A stretch of DNA of 64,000 nucleotides from NCBI RefSeq assembly GCF_002994745.2, contig NC_037092.1:2329501-2393500 (forward strand), written 5' to 3'. Each line of letters begins with the position of its first letter. Within the stretch, counting starts at the first letter, position 1. Below, one piece after another: positions 35,587-46,560 of this stretch. This DNA is from Rosa chinensis (Eukaryota; Streptophyta; Magnoliopsida; Rosales; Rosaceae). Below the pieces are notes generated by a model that worked only from the letters and a program-made list of their open reading frames with translations, did no database searches and was not told the origin of the DNA. The position numbers and the translations under genes were made by a program.

Positions 35587-37008
35587 GGGAAAAATTCATG
35601 AATAGTACCCGAAGTAAGGGCCCCTACGAATTTCAGTACATCAATTTCTAAAACATAAACTTTGGTACATGAGGTTTCAAAACCGACCCAATAAACATAC
35701 ACGACGTCTATGACGCCGTTAGTTTCGTGCCAGCCGTCATATTTCAAGGGATAAAATGGTCTCTTCAACTTTTTTAGCACCCAGCTGACTCTTTTCTCTT
35801 CTTGTGGGCAGGCAGCTCTCTGCCTCTCTTACCCTCTTTTTTTTTTGTTTAATTGATTTTTTCTTTTTTCTTTTTATCTCTTCTTCTTCCCACATCTCTC
35901 TCCTCCTCTCACTGAACTCTCAAAACGACTATCTTAGTTCCTTGCTTTCTTTGAAGATTGAAACAAAACCTGATGAATGATTTCCAACACTTCATGTTCC
36001 TACAAAATTAAACTCTTAACAAATGCACCAAATTTCCAATCAATAAGTAATCCAACAGATTATACTACTCAAACCTTAAATTAAATATATCGCAAGGTAA
36101 AAAAAAAAAAAGAAGAAGACTAGGATTGAACTCAGTTGTGTGACTCACCACTATACCTTTGAATTAGAAGCTGCTAGTCTTCTTATCTGGGTTGCTTCAT
36201 ATCTCTCTCTCATTGTGGGTTGAAAAAAAATATACAACCCTCTCATCACCATCCCGTTAAACAACAACAACAACAACAACAACAAGACCCATTACCTTCA
36301 TCCCTTATAGACTTTCCTCTATAATTCAGGTCTTCGATTTCCATGATTCCATCGAAGGCCGATTAACAACATAAACAATGAGAACTATAGCACTTAGGTA
36401 CAATTACACGAACCCAAAATTTCCAATTCATTGGATTCATGAATCCCTATTCTTCTGGGCTTGATTCTTCACCTAGAATTCAGCCCAGACCTCCGATGAA
36501 GTGATCCGAGCCCTCACTCTCTTCTTCTCCGCTCCAATCTCCACAGCTCTTCTTCTCTATCTCTCCAGTAAATCGAAACCCAGCCCAGAATCAAACTCAT
36601 TCTATTTTTTCTTTTTACCTCTGCCTTCTACTTCTGCTAAATCACTATCAACACCTAAGCAATCCCAAGCCTCACAACCTTACTGCAAAACACATCAATC
36701 CCACCTGATTCACAAAAACACAGAAACCAAAACCGAAAACAAACAGAATTAGGGTCTGACATCTTGGAGAGCTTGTTGGGTGCTCTACCGGTGATCTTGG
36801 CGACACGAAGAAGGGCTTGAATTGAGGCCGGACTGGACTCACTGAGAGCCTGGGCACAGTGAAGATCGGCCCTCGAGGCAGCTGAAGGGGTTGTGGATGT
36901 TGAAGTGAGGGGCTGTAATCGGAGGTGGTGAAAGGCGGTGTAGAGGCGTGGTGATCGGTGACAACAAAAAGAAGAAGGAAAAGAGATCCCAGAGATGCAG
37001 AGCCATTA

Positions 37009-37044
<36 letters not shown>

Positions 37045-37268
37045 AGTCAGATAGAGTGAGAGGAGAGAGGAAACCATTGAAAAATGATGAAAAACCTATT
37101 ATGCCCTTCATTATGTGAGTAATGGCACGACGTCTGACGGAGTCATTAACGTCGTGTATGTATATTGGGTTGACTTCATATTTGATGTACCAAAGTTTAT
37201 GTTTTAGAAATTGCTGTACTGAAATTCGTAGTGGGCCTTACTTCGGATACTAGTCATAAATTTTTCCT
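35587..37268. mobile_element. Mutator-like long-TIR element, 1.7 kb, no transposase
   Basis: Imperfect terminal inverted repeats of about 150 bp begin GGGAAAAAT (left) and AGGAAAAAT (right, reversed). A perfect 9-bp TSD, TTTGTGTAA, flanks them (35578-35586 and 37269-37277), the hallmark of Mutator-like elements. The interior has CT-rich and GA-rich tracts (GA run 37009-37033) and exon-like GC-richer stretches (36740-36990), but no transposase. It could be a Pack-MULE, although I cannot identify a captured gene. Confidence 0.85.
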
Positions 37269-37325
37269 TTTGTGTAATGGACCATTATTTACCCCGGAAG
37301 TGATTGAAGCTAGCCCACTCTAACG

Positions 37326-37579
37326 CTATTGGCCACGTTTGGTAACCATGACAGGATTGGATTGGTTTAGCAATCTGAATAGGATTGGATTTGCAATAGG
37401 TTAAGATAGCTAATCCTAATCTTATCAGTTGTTTGTTACAAGATTGAATAACAAACTGGATATGTTCAAAAATAAAAAATAAAAAATAAAATTAGATAGA
37501 GATCATCATCGTCGGCCTTCCTAGTCACCACTGCTTCACATCGCAGGTCAACAACTCAGACCCATACATCCCACCACTG

Positions 37580-37623
<44 letters not shown>

Positions 37624-38193
37624 CCATCACACTTAGCATCCACAGCTCGCCGGTACTTGACCATCCCTTTAGGCCTTTAGTTCATAGTCGGCCATCTCCA
37701 TTCGACTTCAAGTCTGAGAACTTGAAAATATACCCATCGGGCACACCCATCAGATTAATCTTCATGAAGCTGTGACGGAATTGTATCTGGATCAATAATC
37801 CACGAAAACCAGTGAATCCAAACTCATTAGCTCAGAAATCCAATGATTTTGATGATCGGAATACGTTTCATAACGGCGGTGGAATGCGTATGAGACTGGA
37901 GAAATCGGTGGAGAACTACCATGGAGGATGAAGATGGAGGAAGATTGTGAGAGGCTGCGATTTTGGAGGAGTTGGAGGCATAGGTTCAGTTCTATCGTGG
38001 CTGGAGATTTTGAGGCTTTTCTACTTGGATAAATTATATCTCACCTTTCTAACCAGATTGTTAATCCATATCTAATAAGATTTGAAAAATCTGGTTGCAT
38101 ATTATCTGGACTGCCAAACATGATTACTTACCAAATTAGATTTAAATTTTCCTATCCACCCTCTTTATTCGATGGAACAAACGCAGCCAATAG
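37326..38193. mobile_element. Possible small TIR element
   Basis: The ends are inverted: CTATTGGCCACGTTTG on the left and, reversed, CTATTGGCTGCGTTTG on the right, with further weak symmetry inside. No convincing TSD was found, so the superfamily (hAT or PIF style) is open. A CT microsatellite lies within. Confidence 0.45.
37582..37622. repeat. (CT)n microsatellite
   Basis: About 20 uninterrupted CT units; likely length-variable between individuals. Confidence 0.95.
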
Positions 38194-38534
38194 TTAAAAC
38201 TATACTAGTTGTATCCTCTCTCTCTCCCCATTCGAAGTCACAAAGGATCCAAACAAGCCAAGAGCACAAGACTAATAACTTGCAACAACATTAACCGACA
38301 CCAAAAGGCAACTGAATATAAATAAATAAATAAACTTTATTTGTTCTCTCTGAAGCATAGTCTTGGTGATTATGCGATTGGTTTGATTTGCTTATCCTAT
38401 TATCCGATCCCGCTGAACTAGTCGATCTCGGGAAACCCTACCCAATTGGTGATTATGCGGCCAACAATAAGTGGGGGAGGGCAGCACCATGGAACCTGTA
38501 AGAGCCCCTTGCCTTCCAGATCCCCAGGAACTGA

Positions 38535-39500
38535 AGCTAATTTGGGAAACTTGGAAATGTCAGAGGCCAAAAGAATGAGGCTGAACAGCTAGCTGCCACA
38601 CACTGTTACTAAACCTACCCCTTCCTATCGTGATCGAAATCCTTTCGAGACTGCCCTCTGAATTTGTCTGTTGCATTTGGTGCATGTCTAAGGCCTTGTT
38701 AAATATGGTTGATGACCTCTCTTTTATTGCACTGCACACCCGTTTTCTTATCGCCACCAACGTTGTTGCTCAAGTACCTCAACTCATGTCTTTTGCTGCA
38801 TTGTTTCCCTGTGAGCGTGGTGGAGTGATAGCAGACTTGCAACCCCTCAAATTTGTCGACAGTGCCTTGACAACAAGAGGAACATATTCAATGTATGTCT
38901 CCACATCACGCCGGTCCTATTGCCCAACTTACATGGTAGATTTTGTCTTCTGCAACTTGATTTGCTTCAGAAATATAAATAATCGTGGACAAGGAGTTTG
39001 CTTCTTAATCGATCTTTGTAGGAGACAAGTTCTAAGGCTCCCTAAGAATGATATTACCAAGAATGCAAAGTCTCCAATATTCTGTGACTGGTATGGTATG
39101 GGGTTTGATAATATTACCAATACCCTTAAGATTCTTTGTGTTACAAAATTTGATGCAGCAGACTGCATGGTAGCTCAAGTTCTTGTACTAGGCAAAAGCT
39201 CATGGCGACAGATATCCTCCGCTCTTCTTTGTTATATGTCCGCTATTTGTAATTTATTTATGCCGAAGAATGCATGTGCATATATGGAGACATGCATTGG
39301 TTGTGTGGTGATGCCATGGTAAAAGAAAGTGAAGCTATAATTTCTTTTGACTTCAAAAAAGAAGAGTTTTGTTGGACGCCTCATCCCAAGCTACGAAGCT
39401 CGAAGCAGTACACTCGCTTGTACATGCACTAGCACTTGCTTACTCTTAAAGGATCTCTGGCCCTAGTGGATACTTCATCATCAGTAATTTTTGAGCATAT
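38535..39500 (+). pseudogene. F-box (F-box-associated/kelch type) pseudogene
   Basis: A plus-strand reading from about 38609 gives LPLPIVIEILSRLPSEFVCC then SKALLNMVDDLSFIALHTRF, an F-box whose first residues match the family start ((D)LP..(V)IEILSRLP). It continues with family-like middle parts (IDLCRRQVLRLPKND, YGMGFDNITNTLKILCV, LVLGKSSWRQIS). At about 39268 the frame shifts: YGDMHWLCGDAMVKESEAII then SFDFKKEEFCWTPHP continues in another frame, with a stop at 39429 and further match (LLTLKGSLALVDTSS) beyond it. The N-terminal lead-in MSEAKRMRLN (38557 on) is also out of frame. At least three breaks argue against function. Confidence 0.75.
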
Positions 39501-39539
39501 GCTAGTAATTTTTTATACTATTTCTATTTATTTATTTGG

Positions 39540-39720
39540 ATACATGGGGCCAAAAGGCCCGAAACAAATAAAGATCACAAATTACAATCCTAGATCTAGG
39601 ACTTGCCCACAAATCATCAAGCAATGCATTGATAACTTACGGAGGAGGTTGCTCCATAAAATGCACTACAAGATCAGCACCAACACCATCTTTAGACAGC
39701 AAATCAGCAACCAAATTTAT
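39540..39720 (-). mobile_element. LINE 3'-end fragment
   Basis: The minus strand reads VADLLSKDGVGADLVVHFME then QPPP and a stop, the typical C-terminus of plant LINE RNase H, followed by the hairpin-like GGGCCTTTTGGCCC and an A/T-rich tail. It is a strongly 5'-truncated copy. TTTATACTA on both sides may be the TSD. Confidence 0.65.
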
Positions 39721-39740
39721 ACTAGTTTTATTTTAATGTA

Positions 39741-40600
39741 AGATACTATTATTATTTTGAAAAATCTTGAGAACTATATATAGTATTATAGACAAATTAT
39801 TCGTCCACACATAAAAACTATATATTGACTGAGTAGGTACACTATAATTTGAAAAAATAAGTGAAAAATAACCAACAAGAGTTTATAATAAATATTGATG
39901 TTATTGTTATTGATTCAGTTTACTCATGTGGTTAATTGTAGGTTTCCTTCATAGTAACCGGTAACTCGGTAAGTGAGCTCATAAATGTTTAAGGAGATTC
40001 ATTACCAGTTTCTTTATTTATTTCATACTAGACTACTAGTTAGCTATCTAATTAGTATGGGTATGTGTTGGAATCATTTTGGGGGGGGGCTAAAAATCAG
40101 ACACAAGTTGGTCACCTAACACTAAGAGTAGTCTCTAAGCACTATCGACTAGTCTCTCGAGATTCAAAATTGTTACAAGCCATTTTTCTCATTGTTATTC
40201 TCACTGTAGGTTGGTAGCAAATAACTTATTTATTGAAATGAGATTATGCAACCGCACTTTGCTTAGCTGTGAGTCTGTAATGCAGTACGAGCATGCCGAA
40301 ACCCAAGCCTTGAGTGTTAGAAGAGCCTCCCTACTCACGAATTGGCCGTAGACCTTTTTCTTTAAGAATTGAAACAGAGCCCTTGGGTTTTGGGTTTTAG
40401 AGCTGTCAACTTGTCACAGTCAATTTGGTATTGGTTTTCCATATTTAGCTCTGTTTTCTTCTTCCCAAATTATCCAAGAAAAGGACCGTAGCCCGTAGGC
40501 GGTTGCAAACGGCTTGTCGTTGTTGCTCCTAGTAACTTAGAATAATAAGGAAATAAAAAGCCGACGACGCACACGACGAGAGCATGAGACTCGTCACGAG
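39741..40600. other. Intergenic and promoter region of the PCF11-like gene
   Basis: AT-rich to 40300, then more mixed. No separate gene is recognised. The part next to 40600 probably includes the promoter of the plus-strand gene; a CT-rich leader (TTC/TCC runs, 40626-40670) follows. Confidence 0.5.
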
Positions 40601-40671
40601 GAAAGTGGCAGTTCAGAACCGAAACCCTTCTTCTTCTTCTTCTCCTCCTCCTCCTCCTCCTCTTCTATTCT

Positions 40672-40812
40672 ATGGTGGTGACAACAAACCCTAATGCAAT
40701 CCTCACCCTTCCGCGGTGGGACACCAAAATCCTTACCCTAACCCCAACTCTAACCCTCACCTTCTTCTTCACTCCCTCAATTTCCCATGGAGCTTTCCCG
40801 AGAAAACCCTAG
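40672..40812 (+). promoter_or_regulatory. Upstream ORF overlapping the PCF11-like start codon
   Basis: The ATG at 40672 opens 46 codons ending at TAG 40810-40812, in a different frame from the main ATG at 40787 and overlapping it by 26 bp. If the transcript starts upstream of 40672, ribosomes using it would bypass the main start. Its presence in the mRNA is not shown by sequence alone. Confidence 0.5.
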
Positions 40813-43800
40813 ACCCCTCGCTTTTCCGGTCACCAAGCCCATGCCCGACCTCACTCCCAAGCCGCCGCCTCCGCCGCCGACCACGACTCCGATTATCGAC
40901 CGCTACAAAGTCCTGCTCAAGCAGCGGGACGACGACCTCAGGGTCTCGCCCGAGGACGACGTGTCGCCGCCGAGCACCGAGGAGATTGTGCAGCTCTACG
41001 AGATGCTCTTGTCCGAGCTCGTGTTCAATTCGAAGCCGATCATTACCGATCTCACTATCATCGCCGGCGAGCAGCGAGACCACGGCAAGGGCATCGCCGA
41101 CGCCATCTGCGCTCGGATTCTCGAGGTCGGTCCTGCTTGCTTCTGCTGAAAAACAAATTTGTATCCCCTCCCAATTAGGGTTTGAAAAAGGCTCTGTGTA
41201 ATTAGGAATTGTAAAATTTAGCCATCTTTATGAGTTCTATAATGCTCAATTTCGTTTTGTTTCTCTCTGGTTGATTTCGAACTTGTAATCTTTTCTTTCT
41301 GTCAATTTTTCTATGTGGATTGCGCATAAGGTTTATGGTGAAGCTTGGTTTGATATAGCACAAATAACCAGTGAAATGTACCAAGTCGAAATCCACACTC
41401 GAATCAACAACCCGCACGCATGTTTGAATAAATAAAAGACTAGGATCAGTGCTAACATTGTGATAGAATTGAATCGGAATGAATGCGTCAGGCAGCTTAA
41501 GAAGTACTTCCAAATGCTGTTTGTAGTAGTCGATTTTGAAGATTGCCTTAATTGTTGAATTTCTGGTCTATTGCAGGTCCCAGTTGAGCACAAGCTGCCT
41601 TCGTTATATCTTTTAGACAGTATTGTAAAGAACATTGGCCGAGACTATGTCAGATACTTCTCTTCCCGTCTACCTGAGGTGATCTATTCTAACTTTAAAC
41701 TGTGTGGTCGTTTTGTTTCTCTGATTTTATATTTCGAAGTAGTTGTTGTCGAAGAATCACATGACTCTAGTTTGATATATTTGCATAGGTCTTCTGCGAG
41801 GCATACAGGCAAGTTCACCCCAACCAGCATTCTGCCATGCGCCACCTCTTTGGCACTTGGTCGGCAGTGTTTCCACCTTCAGTCCTTCGCAGGATTGAAG
41901 CGCAGCTGCAGTTTTCTCCACAGGTAAACCAGCAATCATCAGGTTTACCTCCTTTGAGAGCATCTGAATCTCCTCGGCCGGCTCATGGCATCCATGTCAA
42001 TCCAAAATATTTACGTCAGTTGGAGACCTCAGATGTGGATAATGTAAGCTATGCTGTGAAATTTTGCTCTTTTTATCTTCTGCAAAGACATGTGTTGACT
42101 TACTGTTTTAAAGTTTTTTGTTTTGGGATCTATAATTTAGATTATTTGATAATTGTTCAATGTTACCACTGTTATTCAATTATAAGTAACTAGAATATTT
42201 CCTCTAAGACACACACACACACACACTTGTGTGTGTGTCTGTTATAAGTATTGTTTTAGGCTTGGGCCTTTACTGGAAATCCTGCTGGTTCTATATGTAT
42301 TGCTTTCAGTCGCTTAATTTGTGTACCTAACCAGTTAACAACTTTTTTGTATGTAAATTGTTCATAATCCTGCATAATATCAGCATGGAATAGGAAATTT
42401 TAGAGTGTAATTGTGTTTGAAAGTATGCTTTGGTTCTTGAATTGGAAAACCTGCTAGTTCTATACCTAATGGCTTTCGGTCACCAAATTTGTAACCTAAC
42501 CGGTGGACAATTGCGTCACGTGTAGTTTGTTGATAATACTGATAATGTTTAGCACGCAATAGGAAATCCAGAAGTGCAATTTTGTTTGACAAAAAGAAAA
42601 AAAATGCAGTTCTGATCGATAAGTATGATTCTGATGATGCACTGCTTTAATCCTAGCAGGTTGGACCTCAAAGATTAAGCTCAACAGGAAATATGAGTCA
42701 TACAGATTTTCCTGTTGGGTCCAATCGTATACAGCCATCTTCAACTGTCAGACTTGCAAGATCTTCTTCACCTTCAAATATTGGCCTTGATGAATATGAA
42801 GTAGAAAATTCTCCAAAAAGGTTTGGTGACCGGGCTTCTCCATCTAATTCTGTGTATGATTATAGAGCAATCAGAGATGAGGAGCCAAATGAAAGGCGGA
42901 GAAAACATTATCTTGATGGTAGTCAGAACCGGTTAAATAATGGACTTGAACATCAAAGACCAAGAGCTTTGATTGATGCATATGGAAAAGACAGTGGAGA
43001 TAGAAGTTTAAATGATAAGCCTTTGCATGTTGGGCGGCTTGGTGTAAATGGTCTAGATCACAAAGCAACTTCAATGTCATGGCAGAATACTGAGGAGGAT
43101 GAGTTTGATTGGAAATCTGTTGGCCCACCTATAACCGAGCACACTAGGAGTAATGATTTCTTGCCTTCAAATATACCACCTTCTAGAAGCTACAGGGCCA
43201 GCCCTGGCCTCGGAACACTGAATGCTAGCTCCTTAGATTCTGATATTGGGAGTAGTTGGTCTACTCAGGCATACCTACCTTCCGAGCAGTCCTCTGTAGT
43301 TGCTGAAGATCCAGCCCCCCCGCTTTCTGTATGTTCCCTTTACTTGTTTGTGAACCACTTTTGTTTAGTTAACATGGAAATCACATGAAATCGATGTTTG
43401 CAAGTATTTTATTTTGTTATTTGCATTGCAGTATTTCATAATTGCTTATTTGATTTGTCTTGATATTGGGGCCTTTGTGTGTCATCTGTAGTCTGGGTCC
43501 AACAAGTTGGTAGTTTGTGTGCCTGATTCCAGGTGTCCTTATTTGGGGTACTAGTCAAACATCTTTCTTGGATTCTTATTTTGTACACGGGGACTGTTTC
43601 GATGTTTAAAGCACTGCCAGATTACTTACCCTTCCTAACCTTGAAATGCTTTTTAGAAAATTTGAATCCTTCACTCAACTGAATGATACTAGCACCAGTA
43701 GATCTAAACAAACAGTATCATTTTCTTTTCTTTTTTCTAAGGCTATGGAAAAAAAAAAAAAAATCCTAGCCAAACCTATGCCATTTTAGGTTTTTCAATG

Positions 43801-45916
43801 ATCAGATATAATATGGTAAAGTACTGTCATATGTTTCTTCCCTTAGCCCTCTTTAAATGGGCTCTCAAACTTTCTTCTGAAGTAACATGAATAATGATTC
43901 TGATTCATTTGAGCTCCTCTTAAAACTTCGTTATTGTTCCTGCAGTTTACTCGTGGATTCGCGGGTAGATTCCAGTCCGAGATAAATCATAATCAGGGTT
44001 CTCGCCACCCTCAAGAACCCTGGAATATGCCTTTCCATCCCTCTCAGCATTCACAGACTCTTCTTAATTCCAAAGAAATAGGTAGAAATTTCCATATGCC
44101 TGGTATGTCTCTAGGTGGTGAGAAAGTGTCTACTGATGCCGATGTGCGACTTCACGGGCCAACATCAAGAATTGGTTCTGGTGCTGACTTTGTTAATGCT
44201 GACTCTCGGTTAGTTATACCAATGTCAGTGGGTTTAAGGCCTCCAGTAAACGTGCACAATTCTCACCCGCCGCCTTTGCACCCTATTTTTCCATTGCAAA
44301 ACCAGAGGAGTCAGTATGGTTTCATAAATTCTGTCGATACTGCTAAGAATCAAGGTCCATATAAGTCTATGTATATGCCTGAGCAGCAGTTGGACGGTTA
44401 TGAAAACAAGGATTTGGGGTTGGCAAAGCTAAGTCAGTTGACTAGTCAGAATGCCAGACTCATACCTGTTAATCAGCGAAACCAGGCTCAGGTCAGTCCT
44501 TTCCAACCACAATTTCATCCACATCAGGAGCCACCTTATTCAGTGGGACCACGTGGATACAATTTGCAAGGGCAGGGTGGTACTGGTATTGCAAATCCTG
44601 TACCTCGTCTACAGTTGGGCTTACCAACTCACTATACCCCAAACACTAATTTGCGTGGGGACTCCTTGCCACCTCTACCACCTGGCCCCCCTCCTCCCAT
44701 GCAAGGTGTATTTCCTGGTCAAAAGGCTGGTCCGGTAGTCTCTAGCAACCAGCAAGGGAGTTCATATACTGGTTTGATTAGTTCTCTAATGGCTCAAGGT
44801 GTGATCTCATTGACAAATCCAAGTGGACTGCAGGTACTTGAATTATACCTTCTGTAATTTTCAGTTTTGAATTGTTGATTTTCTACATTCATATTGGGTC
44901 GTATCTCAACCACATTATGAAATGTTTAGGATTCTGTAGGAGTTGAGTTTAATGCAGACCTTCTTAAGGTACGTCATGAATCTGCAATAACTGCTCTGTA
45001 TTATGATCTCCCAAGACAATGCACAACCTGTGGTCTCCGGTTCAAGTGCCAAGAGGAGCACAGTAGTCATATGGATTGGCATGTGACAAAGAACAGGATG
45101 TCTAAAAACCGTAAGCAGAAGCCCTCTCGTAAGTGGTTTGTAACTACAAGCATGTGGCTCAGTGGTGCAGAGGCTTTGGGAACTGATGCAGTTCCTGGCT
45201 TTTTACCTGCTGACACCATTGCGGAAAAGAAGAGTGATGAAGAATTGGCTGTTCCTGCTGATGAGGATCAAAATTCATGCGCGTTATGTGGAGAGCCTTT
45301 TGATGATTTTTATAGTGATGAGACAGAGGAGTGGATGTATAAAGGTGCTGTGTACTTGAATGCACCTCATGGGTCAACACCAGACATGGATAGGTCACAA
45401 TTAGGTCCTATAGTGCATGCCAAATGCAGGCCGGAGTCCACTGATGTATCCCCTGGAGGTTTTGGACAAGATGAAGGGGTATCTTTCTATATTTCTTTTC
45501 ATTGTAGTTAAACTTGTTCATTGTTCACATGTCTTTCAAAAGAAACTAACTCAGTACTTGAGTGTGTGTGTGTGTGTTTATCTTTAATTTCTTTGGACAA
45601 TCTTATCTCAAAACAAAATACACCCGTTTATAGTGTTTGTTACCAAAACGAAGTTGATCTTTGGAAGTCCCGCATATTTTGTTGTATGTTGCATATGCCT
45701 ACATGTGATATTAGTAATTTACAAAAGGTTTTCAACTGATATCCTGATATTGAATTGAAAAGGGGGATATGTGATATAGTGCTATTAGTCTGTAATCTGT
45801 ATGATACAATTGGGTTGGTGCATACTGTGCTGGAAAACTATATTTATTTTGGCTCTTTTGTCAATTTGCAGGGAACTATTGAAGAGGGTAGTCAAAGAAA
45901 ACGTTTGCGGAGTTGA
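40787..45916 (+). CDS. PCFS4: PCF11/PCFS4-like pre-mRNA cleavage and polyadenylation factor
   Basis: Seven coding exons join in frame: 40787-41125, 41577-41678, 41789-42043, 42660-43328, 43946-44833, 44930-45478 and 45872-45916 (2847 nt, 948 aa), all GT-AG and all phase 0. Residues about 60-200 form a CTD-interaction domain ([60 protein letters not shown]), which binds the RNA polymerase II tail. The middle is low-complexity, with a proline run ([12 protein letters not shown]). Near the C-terminus is a C2H2 site (C782, C785, H798, H802) and a second Cys/His cluster (CALCGEPF to HAKC). The protein ends RKRLRS. In Arabidopsis the relative PCFS4 acts in alternative polyadenylation and flowering. 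The start lies in CCCATGG and gives the family N-terminus. Slightly longer than Arabidopsis PCFS4. Confidence 0.93.
42208..42240. repeat. (AC)n/(GT)n inverted microsatellite in intron 3 of the PCF11-like gene
   Basis: An AC run turns directly into a GT run, so the transcript can fold into a near-perfect hairpin. Probably a replication-prone site with no inferred function. Confidence 0.85.
45561..45577. repeat. (GT)n microsatellite in the last intron of the PCF11-like gene
   Basis: A short GT run downstream of exon 6. No function inferred. Confidence 0.8.
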
Positions 45917-46560
45917 CATAGTTAGGAGGACTTCCATGTCCACTGTAACTTAATACAAGTTTCTTCATTTTTATGGTACTCTCTTCAACTATTTTTACAG
46001 TATTGTTGGAGTAGCAGCACATTGGCTTTCAAGCCAGCTTGTACATGTATAGTAGAACTTGTACCATGGAAAGTATCTTGCAGCAGAGGTTACAATTTCT
46101 CTTGCCATAGTGTTACCCGGCTTTCTTTTTTACTGTCTAAACATCGAGACTGACAATAAAATCGACAGTTATTGTCTTTATCGTAGGTTTCTTTGTTTCT
46201 ATCTTTTAAAAATGATAAGTGGTAGTGGTGCTGTTTTTCTTTGTAGCATGTTCAAGGGAGGGAGAGAATTATTGAATCCATTCTATGGAATGGTTTTCTG
46301 CAAAACATATTTTGGCGTCTTGTACATTCTGCAGGGAATGCATTGTGGAACCACCTGTAAACAAAGACTTTGAAGGCTCAAGTGCACTGTGAAGCCTCTG
46401 ATGTCCTCTGTCAAATTCTTCATGTTCTTTTATTTTTGCTTTCATTTGGGGTTTTAAGGGTCATGACAGTGTAACTTATATATTAAATTGATTGTGGTGA
46501 AGTTCCTAGAGTTTCCAAATGCTACTGTTTCATAGTCGTTTAACAAATGTACTATGGATT
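45917..46560 (+). other. Probable 3' UTR and downstream region of the PCF11-like gene
   Basis: T-rich non-coding sequence after the stop codon. AATAAA-like signals occur (for example CAATAAAATC near 46155) but the true poly(A) site cannot be fixed from sequence. Confidence 0.45.

Noticed and set aside
36501..36752. Small protein gene within the Mutator-like element
   Set aside because: CT-rich, low-complexity product with no family resemblance; more likely UTR-like or random sequence.
40735..40765. Interstitial telomere repeat (CCCTAACCCC words)
   Set aside because: Only a few imperfect units in a CT-rich leader; no run of CCCTAAA.
40716..41201. Long alternative frame over exon 1 of the PCF11-like gene
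   Set aside because: Low-complexity Ser/Pro/Arg product from a GC-rich exon read in the wrong frame; the other frame encodes the conserved CTD-interaction domain.
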